A DNA stretch of 43,471 nt from contig NZ_MRBY01000035.1 in NCBI RefSeq assembly GCF_001904615.1, positions 1-43,471 of the forward strand, in the 5' to 3' direction. Positions within the stretch are counted from its first letter, which is position 1. Each line of letters starts with the position of its first letter. This DNA is from [Limnothrix rosea] IAM M-220. GTDB lineage: Bacteria > Cyanobacteriota > Cyanobacteriia > Cyanobacteriales > MRBY01. Below are positions 42,211-43,471 of the stretch, piece by piece. Under the pieces are notes generated by a model. That model had not been told where the DNA came from. It did not search any database and saw only the letters and a program-made list of their open reading frames with translations. Position numbers and translations under genes: made by a program.

Positions 42211-43056
42211 ATGAATCAACAACGTTTAGAAGCCGTTTTGGCGATCGCCCGCGAGATTGGCTGGGGAGCTGGAGACATATTGCGTCGCCATTACAAAGGC
42301 GATATAAAAGATATTTCGAATAAAGCTGATGGCCCCGTCACCAAAGCAGACATCGCAGCAAACGACTACATTATCGAAAATTTCCATGCCAAGCTCGGCA
42401 CAGAAGACTTTGCCTATCTCAGTGAAGAAACCTACGACGGCATTAAGGTTGAGCACCCATGGGTTTGGATTATTGATCCCTTAGACGGAACCCGTGATTT
42501 TATCGATCAAACTGGCGAGTATGCAGTGCACATTTGCCTCACCCATGAAGGTCGTCCCGTGATTGGCGTAGTCGTGATTCCCGAAGCCGAGAAGCTTTAT
42601 TTTGCGCTAAAGGGTAATGGTACTTTCGTGGAGACCCGTGACGGCACAGTCACACCGATTCGAGTCTCGGAACGCAATAAACCAGAAGAACTATTATTGG
42701 TCGCTAGCCGTACTCACCGTGATCAGCGGTTCCAAGACTTACTCAATCGCCTACCTTTTAAAGATCGCAATTACGTCGGTAGCGTTGGCTGTAAAATTGC
42801 AACAATTCTCGAACAACAATCCGATGTTTACATTTCCGTTTCAGGGAAATCGGCGGCGAAGGATTGGGATTTTGCAGCGCCAGAATTAATTTTGACTGAA
42901 GCGGGTGGCAAGTTTAGCTACTTTGAAGGCAACGAAGTACTTTACAACCAAGGTGACGTAAAAAAATGGGGCGGTATTATGGCCTCCAACGGTCACTGTC
43001 ATGCAGAACTTTGTCAGATGTCTATTGAAATTTTGAAAGAAATTGACGCAGCGTAA
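42211..43056 (+). CDS. cysQ: 3'(2'),5'-bisphosphate nucleotidase (CysQ/inositol monophosphatase family)
   Basis: A 281-residue Li-sensitive, Mg-dependent phosphatase of the inositol monophosphatase superfamily. Metal-binding motifs are EET near residue 71-73, WIIDPLDGTRDFI (about 87-99) and DWDFAAPELILTEAGG (about 222-237). CysQ removes the 3'-phosphate from PAP, a product of PAPS-using sulfotransferases and sulfate assimilation; inositol monophosphatase or fructose-1,6-bisphosphatase activity is also possible. The N-terminal LAIAREIGWGAGDILRRHYKG is typical of CysQ. The gene is in the same direction as lysS. A sulfotransferase-like gene lies at the other end of the window, but no linkage is implied. 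Confidence 0.88.
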   Translation: MNQQRLEAVLAIAREIGWGAGDILRRHYKGDIKDISNKADGPVTKADIAANDYIIENFHAKLGTEDFAYLSEETYDGIKVEHPWVWIIDPLDGTRDFIDQTGEYAVHICLTHEGRPVIGVVVIPEAEKLYFALKGNGTFVETRDGTVTPIRVSERNKPEELLLVASRTHRDQRFQDLLNRLPFKDRNYVGSVGCKIATILEQQSDVYISVSGKSAAKDWDFAAPELILTEAGGKFSYFEGNEVLYNQGDVKKWGGIMASNGHCHAELCQMSIEILKEIDAA

Positions 43057-43471
43057 TCAGCGGTCAGTCAGTATATAGACATTTTGCATCAGAATTAAAT
43101 ACTTTCCTTTGAGCACTATCCCCAAGGAAGGATGAAGGCTGTTGCTAAAACTGATTCGGAAGCACAATCTTAACAAGTCTCTCGGCAGCAACGGTGACAA
43201 AATTATTTCATCAAATTGTATGGCCATAGTCGGCAAGATAACTAGGGGGTTAATGTGTTAAACCTCGACAGGATAAGGTTTTAAAGTCTATGAGGTGTCT
43301 TAACTTTGATGGCTTTGGCTATAGATCCCTAGTCTCTTGTTGTGGGGGGAGATATTAATCTGTAAATTTTTTAAAAATCATTGAACTCAACGACATCAGG
43401 GAAAAACGATTTTAATTAACGTCAGTTCGGGTTAAGGAGTTATCCGAATGCCTTGAAGACACGGGAACATT
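43057..43471. other. Window-end intergenic region
   Basis: No open frame of useful length was found after the cysQ stop. The stretch contains the second copy of the 98-nt repeat at 43227-43324 and ends in AT-rich sequence that may precede a gene outside the window. Confidence 0.5.
43227..43324 (+). repeat. 98-nt dispersed repeat, copy 2 (MITE-like)
   Basis: About 80% identical to 5563-5660 read on the minus strand, over the full 98 bases with no gap. Both ends carry imperfect inverted repeats: the left end starts ATAGTCGGCAAG and the right end, read in reverse, starts CTATAGCCAAAG. The central hairpin of copy 1 is only partly kept here (GGGTTAA and TTAAACC, with one mismatch). It lies in the 415 bases after cysQ, which otherwise hold no visible gene. 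Confidence 0.75.

Noticed and set aside
1-43471. tRNA or rRNA genes
   Set aside because: No cloverleaf with a T-arm and no rRNA-like stretches were recognised in the gaps by eye. A covariance search would be needed to exclude very divergent ones.

Overview
The window is chromosomal DNA from a cyanobacterium. The HIP1 octamer GCGATCGC recurs throughout, on average more than once per kilobase. The gene set also fits: phylloquinone-pathway MenC, a TxlA/HCF164-type thylakoid thioredoxin, a lumenal pentapeptide-repeat protein, cyanobacterial short MutL and long RecG, a multi-PAS kinase and FtsW. Protein style and moderate GC suggest a unicellular or thin filamentous marine type near Picosynechococcus or Leptolyngbya PCC 7376; that placement is inference. 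No rRNA, tRNA, CRISPR array, integrase or transposase was seen.

Layout. 1-2.0 kb: a possible gene tail, a sulfotransferase-like gene and a DUF2358 gene. 2.2-10.1 kb, nearly all on the minus strand: Nnr NAD(P)HX repair enzyme, MutL, an AAA+ ATPase, a pentapeptide-repeat protein, MenC and a cysteine-poor peroxiredoxin-like protein. 10.2-19.0 kb, plus strand: a 2061-residue histidine kinase with about eleven PAS domains, then RecG. 19.0-21.9 kb, minus strand: a small basic protein, a secreted/anchored protein, TxlA, LptB and LptA. 22.1-22.5 kb: a DUF1499 protein.

22.5-29.8 kb is the accessory region, all on the minus strand. In transcription order (right to left) it holds a Uma2 nuclease-like gene; an AAA ATPase overlapping a TPR/transmembrane protein; a small ORF overlapping an HNH nuclease; a DUF4258-like/DUF2283 toxin-antitoxin-type pair; a truncated antitoxin; an antitoxin/PemK pair; and a frameshifted BrnT followed by another truncated antitoxin. 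The toxin modules are separated by three almost identical 191-bp direct repeats. Each repeat carries the 3' end of pemK at one end and the 3' end of a TPR-type gene at the other, and a partial fourth copy lies just after the TPR gene. This looks like a modular array that grew by duplication or recombination, with one boundary at a HIP1 octamer.

29.8-43.5 kb returns to housekeeping: MoeA, a DUF4126 membrane protein, glutamate dehydrogenase (with a consensus NtcA-type site upstream), MiaE, a CBS-domain histidine kinase, GltS, FtsW, a small membrane protein, LysS and a CysQ-like phosphatase. A 98-nt dispersed repeat occurs in inverted orientation near 5.6 kb and 43.3 kb, and a GACACGG-type minisatellite motif occurs at three loci.

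The best candidate for an undescribed system is the AAA ATPase plus TPR/transmembrane pair with its adjoining toxin-cassette array. A conflict or defence role is inferred from architecture and neighbours only.
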